DNA of 45,444 bases from Erythrobacter sp. (GCA_030065195.1 JASJDE010000001.1:1-45444), one strand, 5' to 3'; positions 1-9,821 are shown, numbered from the stretch's first letter. Translations and numbers: made by a program. The notes: generated by a model not told the origin, from the letters alone.

Positions 1-591
1 TCGGTCGAAGGCCCCAAGACCTTCACCCGTCCGATCTATGCCGGCAACGCCATCGCAACTGTCGAAAGCGCAGACGCGAAACTCGTCATCACCGTGCGAG
101 GCACTGCGTTCGACAAGGCCGCGACCGAAGGCGGCTCAGCCAGCATCGAAGACGCTGCCGGACCCGGTGATGCAGGGCTCTCCAGCTTCGTCAGCGCGGA
201 AATCGCCAAGAGCGAACGCCCGGAACTGACCAGCGCCAAGGTCATCGTTTCGGGTGGCCGCGCGTTGAAGGACAGCGAGACCTTCGAAAGCATCATCACT
301 CCGCTCGCCGACAAGCTCGGCGCGGCCATCGGGGCCTCGCGCGCTGCCGTCGATGCAGGATACGTTCCCAACGACTATCAGGTCGGCCAGACCGGCAAGA
401 TCGTTGCTCCCGAAGTCTACATCGCCATCGGCATTTCGGGCGCGATCCAGCACTTGGCAGGCATGAAAGACTCCAAGGTCATTATCGCGATCAACAAAGA
501 CGAAGATGCTCCGATCTTCCAGGTCGCAGATATCGGTCTAGTCGCAGACCTTTATAACGCCGTCCCCGAACTGACAGGCGCTCTCGGTTAA
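1..591 (+). CDS. etfA: Electron transfer flavoprotein subunit alpha (3' part)
   Basis: This is the C-terminal ~196 residues of the FAD-binding alpha subunit of electron transfer flavoprotein. ETF accepts electrons from acyl-CoA and related dehydrogenases and passes them to ETF-ubiquinone oxidoreductase. The reading frame is open from the window's first base (frame 1), so the start lies outside. The ORF-track start at an internal Met (94) is not the true start. The C-terminal FAD domain is clear: SGGRALKD, then the adenine/phosphate-binding stretch [20 protein letters not shown], then [11 protein letters not shown] and the terminal [20 protein letters not shown] segment. The frame ends with TAA and is followed within 35 bases by a strong hairpin terminator. 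etfB normally lies just upstream but is not in the window. Identification is secure. Confidence 0.97.
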   Translation, partial: SVEGPKTFTRPIYAGNAIATVESADAKLVITVRGTAFDKAATEGGSASIEDAAGPGDAGLSSFVSAEIAKSERPELTSAKVIVSGGRALKDSETFESIITPLADKLGAAIGASRAAVDAGYVPNDYQVGQTGKIVAPEVYIAIGISGAIQHLAGMKDSKVIIAINKDEDAPIFQVADIGLVADLYNAVPELTGALG

Positions 592-623
592 ACCATTCAG
601 ACACAACGCTTAAGGTTGCAAGG

Positions 624-661
624 AACCCCCGACCGGATAGTATGTCCGGCGGGGGTTTCTT
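624..661 (+). terminator. Rho-independent terminator after etfA
   Basis: The arm AACCCCCG-A-CCGGA pairs with TCCGG-CGGGGGTT across a 7-base loop, with one bulged A, and is followed by TTTCTT. The stem is GC-rich and sits 33 bases after the etfA stop. It also covers the upstream ATG at 642, which argues that the next gene starts at 663 instead. Confidence 0.8.
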
Positions 662-662
662 C

Positions 663-1592
663 ATGGCGAATCCAAAACAACTGACACTCGCGCATCTCGT
701 CGCGCTTGCCGTTGCCCTTCTTACGCCCAACCTGGCCCAAGCCCAGGATTTGCCTCCGGAACTTGCGAACAAGAAGGGAGCCACGAAACTCCAGCCCATC
801 GCGCCCTGGAACATCGACTTTGGCGACAATCGCTGCCGACTCTCCCGATTGTTCGGCGATGCCGAGAAGCCGCATCTCGTAATGATCGAACAGGCAGCTC
901 CGCGAAGTGAGTTCGGACTCACATTGGCAGGACCGAAGCTGCGTAAATTCCCCATGGGAAGCTGGACCTATCTCGGAGTCCTGCGTGACGTTCCGGTCGC
1001 CTCCTTGACGGGCGAGCAATACGGAGAAGTCGACCAGATCGGCAAAGCGATCATCTTCAACAGCATCGATATCGGCCAGCCAAGCGAAGCCGATGAAGGA
1101 CTGGGCCAGTTGACCCGGCCCGGTCTGGATCTCGATCAGGCGGGAAAGATCGATCGCTTCGTGCTCAAGCTCGGATCGACGGTGGTGAGCTTCGAAACCG
1201 GCAACATGATGCCAGCCCTTCAGGCGATGAATGTCTGCACCAACGACCTGCTTGCTTCATGGGGTCTAAGCCCCGAACGCCACGCCCTCTATCATCCGGC
1301 CCAGTGGATCAATAGGGACGACATCGCCGAACGGATCAGCAAGGACTATCCCGATAGCGCAAAGTATCGCGGCGAGCAGGGTATCATGCGTATGCGAGTC
1401 ATCGTCGAGACCGACGGCTCGGTCTCCGATTGCCACATCGAGGCTTCTACCGAGCAGGATCGCCTTCAATCTCCCGCTTGCGAGAAGATGGGCGATGCGC
1501 AATTCGAGCCTGCTCTAGATGCACAGGGCAATCCAATACGCTCGTTCCACGCCACAACGCTATTCTATTCAGCTTATCCGCTGGCCCGTTAA
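663..1592 (+). CDS. Secreted protein with TonB-like C-terminal domain (paralogue 1)
   Basis: The product is a predicted exported protein of 309 aa. I chose ATG 663 rather than the ORF-track start at 642. Position 642 lies inside the etfA terminator hairpin, while 663 gives a clean signal peptide (hydrophobic stretch, cleavage near AQAQ/DLPP). The N-terminal half has no family I recognise but shares a pattern with the next gene, including a Cys in a CRxSRxFG motif near residue 50 and a GPKLRK/GKPLRN segment. The last ~100 residues look like a TonB C-terminal domain: MRMRVIVETDGSVSDC, then AQFEPALDAQGNPI. Such domains in energy transducers contact outer-membrane receptors, but this protein lacks the usual N-terminal TM anchor and proline-rich linker. 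The function is unknown; a periplasmic role is inferred. Confidence 0.8.
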   Translation: MANPKQLTLAHLVALAVALLTPNLAQAQDLPPELANKKGATKLQPIAPWNIDFGDNRCRLSRLFGDAEKPHLVMIEQAAPRSEFGLTLAGPKLRKFPMGSWTYLGVLRDVPVASLTGEQYGEVDQIGKAIIFNSIDIGQPSEADEGLGQLTRPGLDLDQAGKIDRFVLKLGSTVVSFETGNMMPALQAMNVCTNDLLASWGLSPERHALYHPAQWINRDDIAERISKDYPDSAKYRGEQGIMRMRVIVETDGSVSDCHIEASTEQDRLQSPACEKMGDAQFEPALDAQGNPIRSFHATTLFYSAYPLAR

Positions 1593-1624
1593 CCAAGCCA
1601 AGCCATACTGGGGAATCCATAATC

Positions 1625-2491
1625 ATGCTCTGTCGGTCGCTTCTTGTCGCAATTGGAGTCTTTGGCACGATTTCAGCTGCACCCTCCTCGGCCGAAACCC
1701 TGATGCTCGCGCCGGACTCCGAGTGGAAGCTTCGCGAATACAGCGACAAATGCCGCATGAGCCGAACATTCGGCACCGGCGAAGACTCGGTCACGCTGTG
1801 GCTCGATCAGGGCGGGTCCGCACCGATCTACAACGTGACCCTAATCGGCAAGCCGTTGCGCAACCCCTATGGCCCGGCTGTGCGTATCCAGTTCGGGGAA
1901 CAGCCGGAAACGATCCGAAGCTACATCAAGGCCAAATCGAGCAAGGGGCGTGCGGTGCTCACCATGTTCGGCGTGACGCTTGCTCAGCCGGAAATGGAGC
2001 GCGACGAAGAAGCGGAACGCCCGGACCTCGACATCGGCGAGTCGATTGCCGCAGCGATTTCGACGTTTCGCGTCCGAAATGCGGTCGCCAAGCCGATCGA
2101 ACTCGATTTGGGACCGATGGCGGCACAGTTTGGATTCCTCCAAGGATGCGGCGAGCGGTTGGAGGTGCTGCTGAGTGAGCCTGGCAGGTCGCTTTCTAAG
2201 GAAGCGCGTCCGCCCGAACCGCTTGAGATCGATACCTGGCTGCAGGAAAGCGATTATCCGAACTATCTTTCTCGCGCACTCATGGAAGGCCGGTTGACCT
2301 ACCGATTGACTGTGTCGAAGACGGGACGCGCGACTTCCTGCTACGTCATCGATTCCAACAAACCTCAATTGTTCGACGATGCGATGTGCCTCGGTCTACT
2401 CCGCCGAGCCCGGTTCGAGCCCGCGCGAAATGCCGAAGGAGAATCGGTGGCATCCTATTATTCCGGGATCGTGACCTTCAGGATGAGATAA
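1625..2491 (+). CDS. Secreted protein with TonB-like C-terminal domain (paralogue 2)
   Basis: This 288-aa protein is a paralogue of the preceding gene and lies 32 bases downstream, so co-transcription is likely. The start at ATG 1625 gives a signal peptide (MLCRSLLVAIGVFGTISAA, cleavage near SSA/ET). The longer ORF-track start at 1430 would overlap the preceding gene extensively and destroy the signal sequence. The N-terminal domain carries the shared CRMSRTFG motif. The C-terminal ~90 residues carry the TonB-like pattern (LTYRLTVSKTGRATSC, then ARFEPARNAEGESV), including a Cys at the same place as in paralogue 1. There is no membrane anchor. The pair probably arose by tandem duplication. No specific function can be assigned. 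Confidence 0.8.
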   Translation: MLCRSLLVAIGVFGTISAAPSSAETLMLAPDSEWKLREYSDKCRMSRTFGTGEDSVTLWLDQGGSAPIYNVTLIGKPLRNPYGPAVRIQFGEQPETIRSYIKAKSSKGRAVLTMFGVTLAQPEMERDEEAERPDLDIGESIAAAISTFRVRNAVAKPIELDLGPMAAQFGFLQGCGERLEVLLSEPGRSLSKEARPPEPLEIDTWLQESDYPNYLSRALMEGRLTYRLTVSKTGRATSCYVIDSNKPQLFDDAMCLGLLRRARFEPARNAEGESVASYYSGIVTFRMR

Positions 2492-2613
2492 CGATCGACA
2501 CCGGCAACAACCTGGCCCCGCATTGCCTGGGTTCCATCCGCACCTGGCGCCCTATCGATTGCGCGAATGCGATATCCTGCCGCCGCTCGGGGACGCATAC
2601 GCAGCGGTTGGGG

Positions 2614-3093
2614 TCAGGCGCGTAGATCGCGATTGGTGACGGCTCTTGCTCCCATTCTCCCGCCACGTTCGAACTGCACCCCGCGCGGCCTTTGCGCGAA
2701 CCGATCCGATGCCAGCCTGGCGGCGGAGCGAACAGATTCGTCGATGTCGCCTGCCATGATGGCGGCTGCGCAACTCGAGCATTCACGCTGACCCTGATAC
2801 GATCGTTCCTGTGCCACCACTTGAGCCAAGAGGCCGAAGAGACGAAACCGCGATTCGGCGAAGCGCTCGTCGTCGACGCTCGCATCGAGCATCGAGAAAT
2901 ACAGTTCTTCACGCGGAGCGCGCATGGCAGCGGGGCTGCGGCCCGCCCAGCGCCCGGTTAACACGAACGAGCCGGCACCGACTTCGAGTTCGCAGGGACC
3001 AACCGCCGTTACGAGAGCGCCATTTATGACGGCCTGTGCGCCGGCGGTAAGTCTCACTTTTTGCGGGGTGGGGATGTCGTCCGTGTTGTCCAT
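2614..3093 (-). CDS. FlbT-like protein
   Basis: This 159-aa soluble protein resembles FlbT, the post-transcriptional regulator that binds flagellin mRNA in Caulobacter and relatives. The visible match is an N-terminal pattern: a basic 'KVRLTAGAQAVINGALV' opening (FlbT: LxPGExxxxNGAV), a short beta-rich segment, then a PREELYFSMLDAS stretch matching the FlbT 'iYF' region. The middle has a QRECSSCAAAIMAGD segment where FlbT has a conserved Cys-containing helix. The tail is low in similarity. It lies 62 bases downstream of the DUF445 gene on the same strand, and no other flagellar gene is near. Assignment to FlbT rests on a weak pattern; it could be an unrelated conserved protein. Confidence 0.5.
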   Translation of the reverse strand: MDNTDDIPTPQKVRLTAGAQAVINGALVTAVGPCELEVGAGSFVLTGRWAGRSPAAMRAPREELYFSMLDASVDDERFAESRFRLFGLLAQVVAQERSYQGQRECSSCAAAIMAGDIDESVRSAARLASDRFAQRPRGVQFERGGRMGARAVTNRDLRA

Positions 3094-3155
3094 GGCTCGG
3101 CTAAGAACGTCCGCGCCATCCGGCGCTTCAGCCGGGACGACTACTTAGCGCCGCG

Positions 3156-4457
3156 TCAGAAGAAGCTGACGATGAAATGCAGTGTCATCCCGACAAGGCC
3201 GCCAACCAGCGTACCGTTGATCCGGATGAATTGAAGGTCGCGCCCAACGGCACTTTCGATCCTGCCGGTGATGGTGGTCGCATCCCAACGTTTGACGGTG
3301 TCCGAAACGAGAGTCACAATTTCGGATCCATAACGTGTCGCAACGCCAACAGCGGTGCGCCGCGCAAACCGGTTAATCTGGACCTGTAGCCGCTCGTCCT
3401 TCTTGAGAGCGCCACCCAGTTCACCCAGTCCTTTCCGCATCTCCGTGCCCAGCCCACTATCGGCTTCCCTCGCCCTGCGGATCAAGGATCGGCGAATGCG
3501 TTCCCATACGCCCATCCACCATTCCGCAAGAGCCGGATTTTCGAGGAGGTCGCGCTTGATCGATTCGACGCGTTCGCGAGTTTCCTCGTCATGCTGGAGA
3601 TCTTGCGCCAGCTTTTCGAGACCTTCTTCGATCTTGTGCCGCAACGGATGCTCGGGATCGACCAGCACTTCGGCCAACAGCTTGTACAAGCCATCGAGCA
3701 CCGAGCCCGAAATCCTTTCGTCCAGCCCGGTCCAGCGCAGCACGGCATTGGCGCGCGAGCGAATGATATCGCGCACGGTCTCTTCATTGTCTTCGAGTGT
3801 CAGCCCGGCCCAGCGGATCATGCCGTCGATCAAGGGGAGGTGGCGGCGATCGGCAATCGCGCCCTCGAGCATCCGGCCGACCAGTGGAGAGACGTCGATC
3901 TTGGCAAATTGCGTGGCGAGACCCGATCGGACTTGGTTGCCAAGCCGGTCGGGATCGAGCGATTCGAGCACTTCGGCAAAGAGCTCGGCCGCACCGCCTG
4001 TGATACGCGAGCGAGCGTCGGGGCCGCTGGGATCCTTGCTGCTGCTCGACAGGAATTCGCCGACGCCGCGCGCAACATTCATGCCCGACATGCGCCGGGC
4101 AACGACGGCAGGCGTGAGAAAATTCTCACGCAGGAACTGCGCCATCGTATCGGCGATGCGATCCTTGTTTTCCGGAATGATCGCCGTGTGAGGAATCGGC
4201 AGTCCAAGCGGGTGACGGAACAAGGCCGTCACCGCAAACCAGTCGGCCAGCCCACCAACCATGGCCGCTTCGGCGAAGGCGTTGACATAGCCCCACGCCG
4301 GGTGAACCGGCTCCAGCCCATGAGTGGTAAAGAACAGAACCGCCATGGCTGCCAAAAGACCAGTCGCGGTCCAGCGCATGCGCCGTGCACGATCCGCCGT
4401 GAGCGGTTCGCCGCCGAATTTCAGCGGAATGGATCGGGCGGACGAAGCCATGTCCAC
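3156..4457 (-). CDS. DUF445 family membrane protein
   Basis: This 433-aa protein belongs to the DUF445 (YheB/YjiN-like) family, whose function is not established. Two N-terminal hydrophobic segments (about residues 27-48 and 58-80) surround the family signature GGLADWFAVTALFRHPLGLPIPHTAIIP. A long helical charged region follows, with a final hydrophobic helix at the C-terminus (LVGGLVGMTLHFIVSFF). Length is typical. The ORF track begins at a GTG (4457); an in-frame ATG lies two codons on (4451). A weak GGG at 9 bases favours the GTG. It sits 57 bases downstream of the RND pump gene on the same strand and may be read through from it. Confidence 0.9.
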   Translation of the reverse strand: MDMASSARSIPLKFGGEPLTADRARRMRWTATGLLAAMAVLFFTTHGLEPVHPAWGYVNAFAEAAMVGGLADWFAVTALFRHPLGLPIPHTAIIPENKDRIADTMAQFLRENFLTPAVVARRMSGMNVARGVGEFLSSSSKDPSGPDARSRITGGAAELFAEVLESLDPDRLGNQVRSGLATQFAKIDVSPLVGRMLEGAIADRRHLPLIDGMIRWAGLTLEDNEETVRDIIRSRANAVLRWTGLDERISGSVLDGLYKLLAEVLVDPEHPLRHKIEEGLEKLAQDLQHDEETRERVESIKRDLLENPALAEWWMGVWERIRRSLIRRAREADSGLGTEMRKGLGELGGALKKDERLQVQINRFARRTAVGVATRYGSEIVTLVSDTVKRWDATTITGRIESAVGRDLQFIRINGTLVGGLVGMTLHFIVSFF

Positions 4458-4514
4458 GCTAATAGACCCGGAATTCGTTTCGCGTCACGCCTTTACCGGT
4501 GGCCGTACCGATCA

Positions 4515-7500
4515 TTACTCGGCCGGTTCGGCACCCGGCGGAAGCGGCGATCCAGGAGGCGCCGGCTTGCCGGGGAACGGCACGTTCGGAACGGGTTCCT
4601 CAGCTGCCGGACCGATCGGCTTGGTGTCGTCCCCGGGCTTGTAGGTCAGCATGCGCTCGCGCAGCCACGGACCGGCCCTGCGTTCGAAGCCGTCGGCGAG
4701 GCTGAAGCCCGCCGGGACGATGATCAGGGTCAACAGTGTCGACATGATCAATCCGCCGATCACCACGATACCCATCGGCTGGCGCCAAGCACCATCGCCG
4801 GTTAGGGAAATGGCTGTTGGGATCATTCCCGCCGTCATCGCCACTGTCGTCATGACGATCGGCTGCGCACGCTTGTGCCCCGCTTCCATGATCGATTCGA
4901 GCTTGTCCGTGCCTTTCGCCATTTCCTCGATCGCAAAGTCGATCAACAGGATCGAGTTTTTGGAGACGATGCCGAGAAGCAGCAGAATGCCGATATAAAC
5001 CGGCATGGTCTGCGGCATACCGATCAGCCAGATAAACAGAATGCCGCCCAAAGGAGCTAGAGCCAGCGACGTCATATTCACCAGCGGGCTCATCAGGCGC
5101 TTGTACAGAAGTACGAGACACGCAAACACAAGCAGCACGCCGGCAATGATCGCAGTGGTGAGATTCTGGAGCATCTCCTGCTGCCACTCATCCTCGCCGA
5201 CCACATCGCGGATCACCCCGGTGGGGAGTTCCTGAAGGATCGGCAGTTGGTCGATCTGCGCTTGCGCTTCGCCTTTCACGACCCCGCTAGCCAAGTCGGC
5301 GCCAACCAGGACCCGGCGATTCTGGTTGTACCGCTGAATTGCCGTTGGACCCGAACCGAAGGTGATCTCAGCGACACGCGACAGTGGGACGGACCCACCA
5401 TTCGCGGTTTGGACCGGCAGGTTTTCGATCGTCGTCATGCTCGTCCGCGCTTCTTCCGAGAGTTTTACACGGATTGGAATCTGGCGATCGGATAGAGAGA
5501 ATCGCGCCGCATTCTGTTCGATCTCGCCCAAGGTCGCGATACGGATCGTCTGCGACAGTGCGACCGTCGTCACGCCAAGTTCGGCGGCGATCTCTTCGCG
5601 AGGCGTGATAATGATTTCGGGACGGTTGAGATCCGAGCTGATCCGCGGCGCGATTATGTCGTCGATTCCCTTCATCTGCTCGACCAGCGCCGTCGCCGTT
5701 TCTTCCAGCAATGCAGGGTCCGACCCCGCCAGCATGACGGTTAGGTCGCGGCCCGATCCAAATCCCCCACTCTGGGATTCGAAACGAACACGGGCATCGG
5801 GAATGTCTTGCAGAAGTGGGCCGACTTCGCGCTCGAATTCGATCGACGTGCGCTCGCGATCTTCTTTCAGCGTGATGTAGATATTGGCGTTGCCGATGCG
5901 CGTGCGTTCAAGCATCAGCTCGACTTCCTGCTGCTCTTCCAGAATGTCGACCACCTGCTCAACCACGCGCTTGGTGGTTGCCAATGTCGTGCCGGGCACC
6001 ATCTCGATATCGACAGTACTGTTCGAATCGTCGATCGATGGCTGGAATTGGCCAGGAATCTGTCCGAACAGCAGAACTGTGATGAGCAGCGAAAACCATC
6101 CCACCCCGAGCATCCAAACTCGGTGGTCGTAGAAACGGGCCGTTAGATACTTCGTGTTCTGCGCAAACCGGCCCGATCCGCGAGACGGCATTTCGATCGC
6201 CTTGAAAACCAACCAACCGCCAGCAAAGCCAATTCCCGTGGCAACGATGACCTGTGTGATCTCGAATATCTTGGAAGCGAGGAAATACGCCAGGGAGTTC
6301 TGATCGCTCGATACCGCCTCCGCGACCTTGGTCGGGATTTCAAGGCCGGCAATCGCACCGAACGACATGAACATCGCCATCGCAGTGGCCGCCAGAACGA
6401 CGATGACGACCAGCAGCAATGCGATCGAATAGAGCCAACGCATGCGCGGGCTTGAAAGTCCGGCACGACGAACTGCCATCTTCCCAGTGTCGAGAGTCCA
6501 TTGCAGGACCCGCAGATAGCGGTCCATCCACGGCCCCTCGCCGTGCTTGGCATGACCATCGGCCTTCAAGAAATAGGCTGCCATCAAAGGTGTGATCATT
6601 CGTGCGACCGCAAGCGACATGAGCACCGCTATGACAACCGTGAGGCCGAAGTTCTGGAAGAACTGGCCGGATATGCCGGGCATCAGGCCGACAGGCAAGA
6701 ACACTGCAACAATACAGAAACTGGTCGCGACCACCGGCAAGCCGATCTCGTCGGCTGCGTCGATACTCGCCTGATAAGCGGTTTTGCCCATTCGCATGTG
6801 TCTGACGATGTTCTCGATCTCAACGATCGCATCGTCGACCAGCACGCCCGCCACAAGCGCCAGGGCAAGCAGCGACAGGAAATTCAGGTTGAACCCGAGC
6901 AGGTCCATGAAGAAGAAGGTCGGGATCGCAGAGAGCGGGATCGCGACCGAGGAAATGAAGGTTGCGCGCCAGTCGCGCAGGAACAGGAACACCACTACAA
7001 CCGCAAGCAGTGCACCTTCGATAAGCGCCGCCATCGAGCTCTTGTACTGGCTTTCGGTGTATTTGACCGTGTTGAAGAGCGGTATGAATTTGACGCCGGG
7101 ATTCTCGGATTCGATCTGTGCGATCTTTTCCTTGGCTTCGGCGAACACAGTCACGTCCGAAGCGCCGCGCGCACGGCTCATGTAGAAATTGACGACTTCG
7201 CGGTCGCCGACCTCACCGATCGACGTGCGCTCCGAAAAGCCGTCGCGCACGGTGGCTACGTCGGCAAGGCGGATCGTTCGACCGCCGCCCAGCTGGATCT
7301 GGCGTTGGGAAAGGTCGTAGGCCGTCTCGTTGTTGCCGAGCACGCGCAGCGACTGCCGCGTCCCACCGACTTCGGCGAGACCGCCCGCGGCATCGATGTT
7401 CGACTGGCGCAGGACAGAGTTGATTTGCGTGGCAGTGACACCCAGCCCTTGCATCTTGGCCGGATCCAGGATCACTTCGATTTCGCGATCCACCCCGCCC

Positions 7501-8039
7501 CAGCGGCCCACTTCGGCCATGCCGGAAATGTTGCTGAGCTGCTTGGTCACCGTGTCGTCGGTAAACCAGCTCAGCTGCTCGATCGTCATATCGTCGGCTT
7601 GGACGGCATAAATGCCGAGGAATCCGCCGGCGATTTCCGCCTTGGTGATCCGGGGCTCAAGAATACCGTCGGGCAGAGCGCCGCGGACCTGGGAAATTGC
7701 GTTCTGGACTTCGACGACCGCGTCGTCGGGATCAGTGCCGATCTCGAATTCGACAAAAGTGCTCGAATTGCCTTCACTCGCGGTCGAATTGACGGACTTG
7801 ACACCGTTGATCGACGTGAGGGAGTTCTCGACGCGCTGGGTAATCTGGTTTTCGATCTCGGTTGGTGCTGCTCCGGGCTGCGAGATGGCAACTCGAACAC
7901 CGGGGAACTCGACGTCGGGATTGTTGGTCACGTCCATGCGCGAGAAGCTGACCAAGCCAGCAAAAAGGAGCGCGGTGAACATCACCAGCGGGATCACGGG
8001 ATTGCGGATCGACCAGGCGGATAAATTGCGGAAATTCAT
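4515..8039 (-). CDS. RND efflux pump, HAE1-type inner-membrane subunit with extra central segment
   Basis: This proton-driven resistance-nodulation-division transporter probably exports hydrophobic or amphiphilic compounds with the adaptor encoded just upstream. TM1 begins at residue ~12 and is followed by the porter domain. TM2-TM6 lie at about residues 335-490 and include the TM4 proton-relay motif [15 protein letters not shown] with its Asp pair. The second half repeats the layout, with [15 protein letters not shown] in the TM10 region. At 1174 aa it is ~120-140 residues longer than typical HAE1 pumps. The extra length lies mainly at residues ~520-640, where two additional hydrophobic helices ([16 protein letters not shown] and [19 protein letters not shown]) interrupt the segment between TM6 and TM7. 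The C-terminus is a Pro/Ala-rich tail. No TolC-type channel gene is visible nearby. Confidence 0.95.
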   Translation of the reverse strand: MNFRNLSAWSIRNPVIPLVMFTALLFAGLVSFSRMDVTNNPDVEFPGVRVAISQPGAAPTEIENQITQRVENSLTSINGVKSVNSTASEGNSSTFVEFEIGTDPDDAVVEVQNAISQVRGALPDGILEPRITKAEIAGGFLGIYAVQADDMTIEQLSWFTDDTVTKQLSNISGMAEVGRWGGVDREIEVILDPAKMQGLGVTATQINSVLRQSNIDAAGGLAEVGGTRQSLRVLGNNETAYDLSQRQIQLGGGRTIRLADVATVRDGFSERTSIGEVGDREVVNFYMSRARGASDVTVFAEAKEKIAQIESENPGVKFIPLFNTVKYTESQYKSSMAALIEGALLAVVVVFLFLRDWRATFISSVAIPLSAIPTFFFMDLLGFNLNFLSLLALALVAGVLVDDAIVEIENIVRHMRMGKTAYQASIDAADEIGLPVVATSFCIVAVFLPVGLMPGISGQFFQNFGLTVVIAVLMSLAVARMITPLMAAYFLKADGHAKHGEGPWMDRYLRVLQWTLDTGKMAVRRAGLSSPRMRWLYSIALLLVVIVVLAATAMAMFMSFGAIAGLEIPTKVAEAVSSDQNSLAYFLASKIFEITQVIVATGIGFAGGWLVFKAIEMPSRGSGRFAQNTKYLTARFYDHRVWMLGVGWFSLLITVLLFGQIPGQFQPSIDDSNSTVDIEMVPGTTLATTKRVVEQVVDILEEQQEVELMLERTRIGNANIYITLKEDRERTSIEFEREVGPLLQDIPDARVRFESQSGGFGSGRDLTVMLAGSDPALLEETATALVEQMKGIDDIIAPRISSDLNRPEIIITPREEIAAELGVTTVALSQTIRIATLGEIEQNAARFSLSDRQIPIRVKLSEEARTSMTTIENLPVQTANGGSVPLSRVAEITFGSGPTAIQRYNQNRRVLVGADLASGVVKGEAQAQIDQLPILQELPTGVIRDVVGEDEWQQEMLQNLTTAIIAGVLLVFACLVLLYKRLMSPLVNMTSLALAPLGGILFIWLIGMPQTMPVYIGILLLLGIVSKNSILLIDFAIEEMAKGTDKLESIMEAGHKRAQPIVMTTVAMTAGMIPTAISLTGDGAWRQPMGIVVIGGLIMSTLLTLIIVPAGFSLADGFERRAGPWLRERMLTYKPGDDTKPIGPAAEEPVPNVPFPGKPAPPGSPLPPGAEPAE

Positions 8040-8108
8040 AGAGACCTCGCCTGCTTCTCGCGTCGCTTACCTTCTACCATACGGACCGAACGCGCATTCG
8101 GATGGCAT

Positions 8109-9308
8109 TCAGCTTTCCTGGCGTCGTGGATTGACTGTCTCGCCCGGATTCAGGAACCCACCCGCGCGCAGGACCACCATTTCGTTGCCAGACAGGCCTT
8201 CCATGATCGCAATGCCCTGGGACGTAACCATGCCGGTTTTCACCGATTGCCGGGTCGCCTTGTTTTCATCGTCGATGACATAGACGAATGCGCCTTCATC
8301 GTCCGCCAGGACGGCGCTTTCCGGGAGCACCGTGGCGGTGACCGTGCCGCTGTTGATCGTTGCCGTTGCAAACCCGCCGGGGCGAAGTTCGGGCGCATAG
8401 GACAGTGCGATGCGAGCCGTTCCCTGGCGCGACTGCGGGTCGATAATCGGCGAAAGCTGCCACACCTGACCCTGGAATTCCTTTTCCGAACCGGTCGGTA
8501 CGACGCTTGCGGATACCCCTTGGGAAAGACCGGCCAACTGGGCCTCGCTGAGATTGGCGAGCATTTCCATCTCTCCGCCACGAGCGATGTTGAACAACGC
8601 GGGCGTTCCGGGTCCGACAGTCTGTCCGGGCTCGACATTGCGGGCGAGGACGTAGCCTGAAGCCGGCGCTAGGATGTTCAGCTGAGCGTTGCGGGCTCGG
8701 CGTTCCTGCAATTGCGCTTCGGCCACCTTAACCCGGGCAACCGCGGCGTCGCGCGTTGCCGTAAGGCGATCGACATCGGCCTTTGAAACGAAACCGCGTT
8801 CGACCAGCTGCAATGCGCGATCGAGGTTGGCTTGCGCGATGTTGGCATCGGCTCTCGCCACTTCGATCTGCGCAGCTTGCGCCGCAGCTTGCTGATTCTG
8901 CACAGACCGATCAATGACGGCCAAAACCTGTCCGGCGCTGACCCAATCGCCCGCATCTACGCGGACCGAACGAACCTGTCCGCCTTCCCCTACCACGCCG
9001 ACTGGCATTTCGCGTCGAGCCGCAATCGTTCCCGGAGCCTCGATCGTCCCTGAAATAGTCGTCCGGCCCGGCGCAATGACCGTCACAACCGGCGCCTGTG
9101 AATCTTCATCCCCAGCCGCGACCTGATCTCCAGTACTCAGCGCAAAATAGGCCGCAATAGCGAGCAAGAGACCAAGAATGCCCATTCCGCCTAGAAGCAG
9201 CCAACGCGAGACGCCCGAGCGCGCTCCGCGCGCGCCGGCGATCCCGTCATCAACATCGGCGGCTACGTTGTCCGCAGCTTCGGCCCTGATGGTTGTCTCG
9301 AAATTCAT
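8109..9308 (-). CDS. RND efflux periplasmic adaptor (membrane fusion protein)
   Basis: This 399-aa HlyD/AcrA-type adaptor links the RND pump to an outer-membrane channel. A single N-terminal TM (about residues 36-58, WLLLGGMGILGLLLAIAAYF) anchors it. The first lipoyl half-motif follows (VRSVRVDAGDWVSAGQVLAVID), then a coiled-coil hairpin rich in Ala/Gln/Arg (about residues 125-205). The second lipoyl half is APASGYVLARNVEPGQTV, and beta-barrel and membrane-proximal domains end near residue 395. There is no lipobox, so it is TM-anchored rather than lipidated. The gene is first in the operon, 69 bases before the pump gene, and has a promoter-like sequence 28-56 bases upstream. Confidence 0.95.
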   Translation of the reverse strand: MNFETTIRAEAADNVAADVDDGIAGARGARSGVSRWLLLGGMGILGLLLAIAAYFALSTGDQVAAGDEDSQAPVVTVIAPGRTTISGTIEAPGTIAARREMPVGVVGEGGQVRSVRVDAGDWVSAGQVLAVIDRSVQNQQAAAQAAQIEVARADANIAQANLDRALQLVERGFVSKADVDRLTATRDAAVARVKVAEAQLQERRARNAQLNILAPASGYVLARNVEPGQTVGPGTPALFNIARGGEMEMLANLSEAQLAGLSQGVSASVVPTGSEKEFQGQVWQLSPIIDPQSRQGTARIALSYAPELRPGGFATATINSGTVTATVLPESAVLADDEGAFVYVIDDENKATRQSVKTGMVTSQGIAIMEGLSGNEMVVLRAGGFLNPGETVNPRRQES

Positions 9309-9335
9309 GCAGTTCCCTTAAAAAACGGCACGGGT

Positions 9336-9364
9336 GTATTACCGATATAACTCACTTACTGCAA
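9336..9364 (-). promoter_or_regulatory. Candidate sigma-70-type promoter for the efflux operon
   Basis: On the minus strand the sequence reads TTGCAG, a 17-base spacer, then TAATAC, followed 28 bases on by the adaptor ATG with AAGGGA upstream of the start. Both hexamers are close to consensus and the spacing is optimal. No TetR-type regulator gene or obvious long palindrome is adjacent. Confidence 0.5.
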
Positions 9365-9463
9365 TAGCCCTTACGCCTTGCGGCGAATCCGGGCAATCCG
9401 CGCTTCGACTGACGACTTTGAGCCTAGACGAAGGACAATACTGCCAATCGAGGCGTCCCGCAC

Positions 9464-9502
9464 GAAAAAAGGGGCAGCGCAGCCATTTGCTGCACCGCCC
9501 CC
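9464..9502 (-). terminator. Rho-independent terminator downstream of the GlsB-like gene
   Basis: Read on the minus strand, GGGGCGGTGCAGC pairs with GCTGCGCTGCCCC (13 pairs, two of them G-U) across a 5-base loop, followed by a run of six T. This is a textbook intrinsic terminator. It lies 44 bases after the end of the GlsB/YeaQ-like gene and insulates it from the efflux operon. Confidence 0.85.
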
Positions 9503-9545
9503 TTCCTGATTTACGAACAACCGATCCGCTGCGGATCCAGCTTCT

Positions 9546-9821
9546 TCAGCCGCGGACATTCCCGCGCTGGATCAGGTTGAGCACTCCCAGCAATACGATT
9601 GCGCCGATAAGCGCCGAAATTATGCCCATAATGTCGGGCGGCCAACCTCCGATCGTCCCGCTGCCGAGCACGAACGCGAACACCGTATTGCCGATGAACG
9701 AGCCGAGAATGCCGACCACGACGTTCCAGAACTTGCCCATAGCAGCGTCGCGATTCATCACCAGACTGGCGACCCAGCCGATGATCCCGCCCATGATTAT
9801 GAACCAGATAGATCCGAGCAT
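9546..9821 (-). CDS. GlsB/YeaQ/YmgE family small membrane protein
   Basis: This 91-aa, very hydrophobic protein belongs to the transglycosylase-associated (YeaQ/YmgE/GlsB) family, often linked to stress responses but of unknown mechanism. Three hydrophobic segments are visible: GSIWFIIMGGIIGWVASLV, then FWNVVVGILGSFIGNTVFA, then MGIISALIGAIVLLGVLNL. The Gly-rich helices are typical of the family. The ORF track starts 41 codons earlier (9944). I chose ATG 9821 because the family begins with this Met-Leu-Gly-Ser segment and a strong Shine-Dalgarno (GGGGAGG) precedes it by a few bases. It appears monocistronic, with its own terminator. Confidence 0.9.
   Translation of the reverse strand: MLGSIWFIIMGGIIGWVASLVMNRDAAMGKFWNVVVGILGSFIGNTVFAFVLGSGTIGGWPPDIMGIISALIGAIVLLGVLNLIQRGNVRG

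Noticed and set aside
642-662. Upstream start for the first TonB-like gene
   Set aside because: The ATG at 642 lies within the etfA terminator stem-loop, and the extension would precede and spoil the signal peptide.
3591-4805. 404-aa plus-strand ORF opposite DUF445 and the pump's 3' end
   Set aside because: It spans two convincing minus-strand genes and has no recognisable domain.
6501-8024. 507-aa plus-strand ORF opposite the RND pump
   Set aside because: It is entirely antisense to a clear RND transporter and shows no domain, only His/Asp/Arg-rich shadow composition.
9371-9559. 62-aa minus-strand ORF upstream of the efflux adaptor
   Set aside because: It runs through the strong terminator at 9464-9502 and has no recognisable feature.
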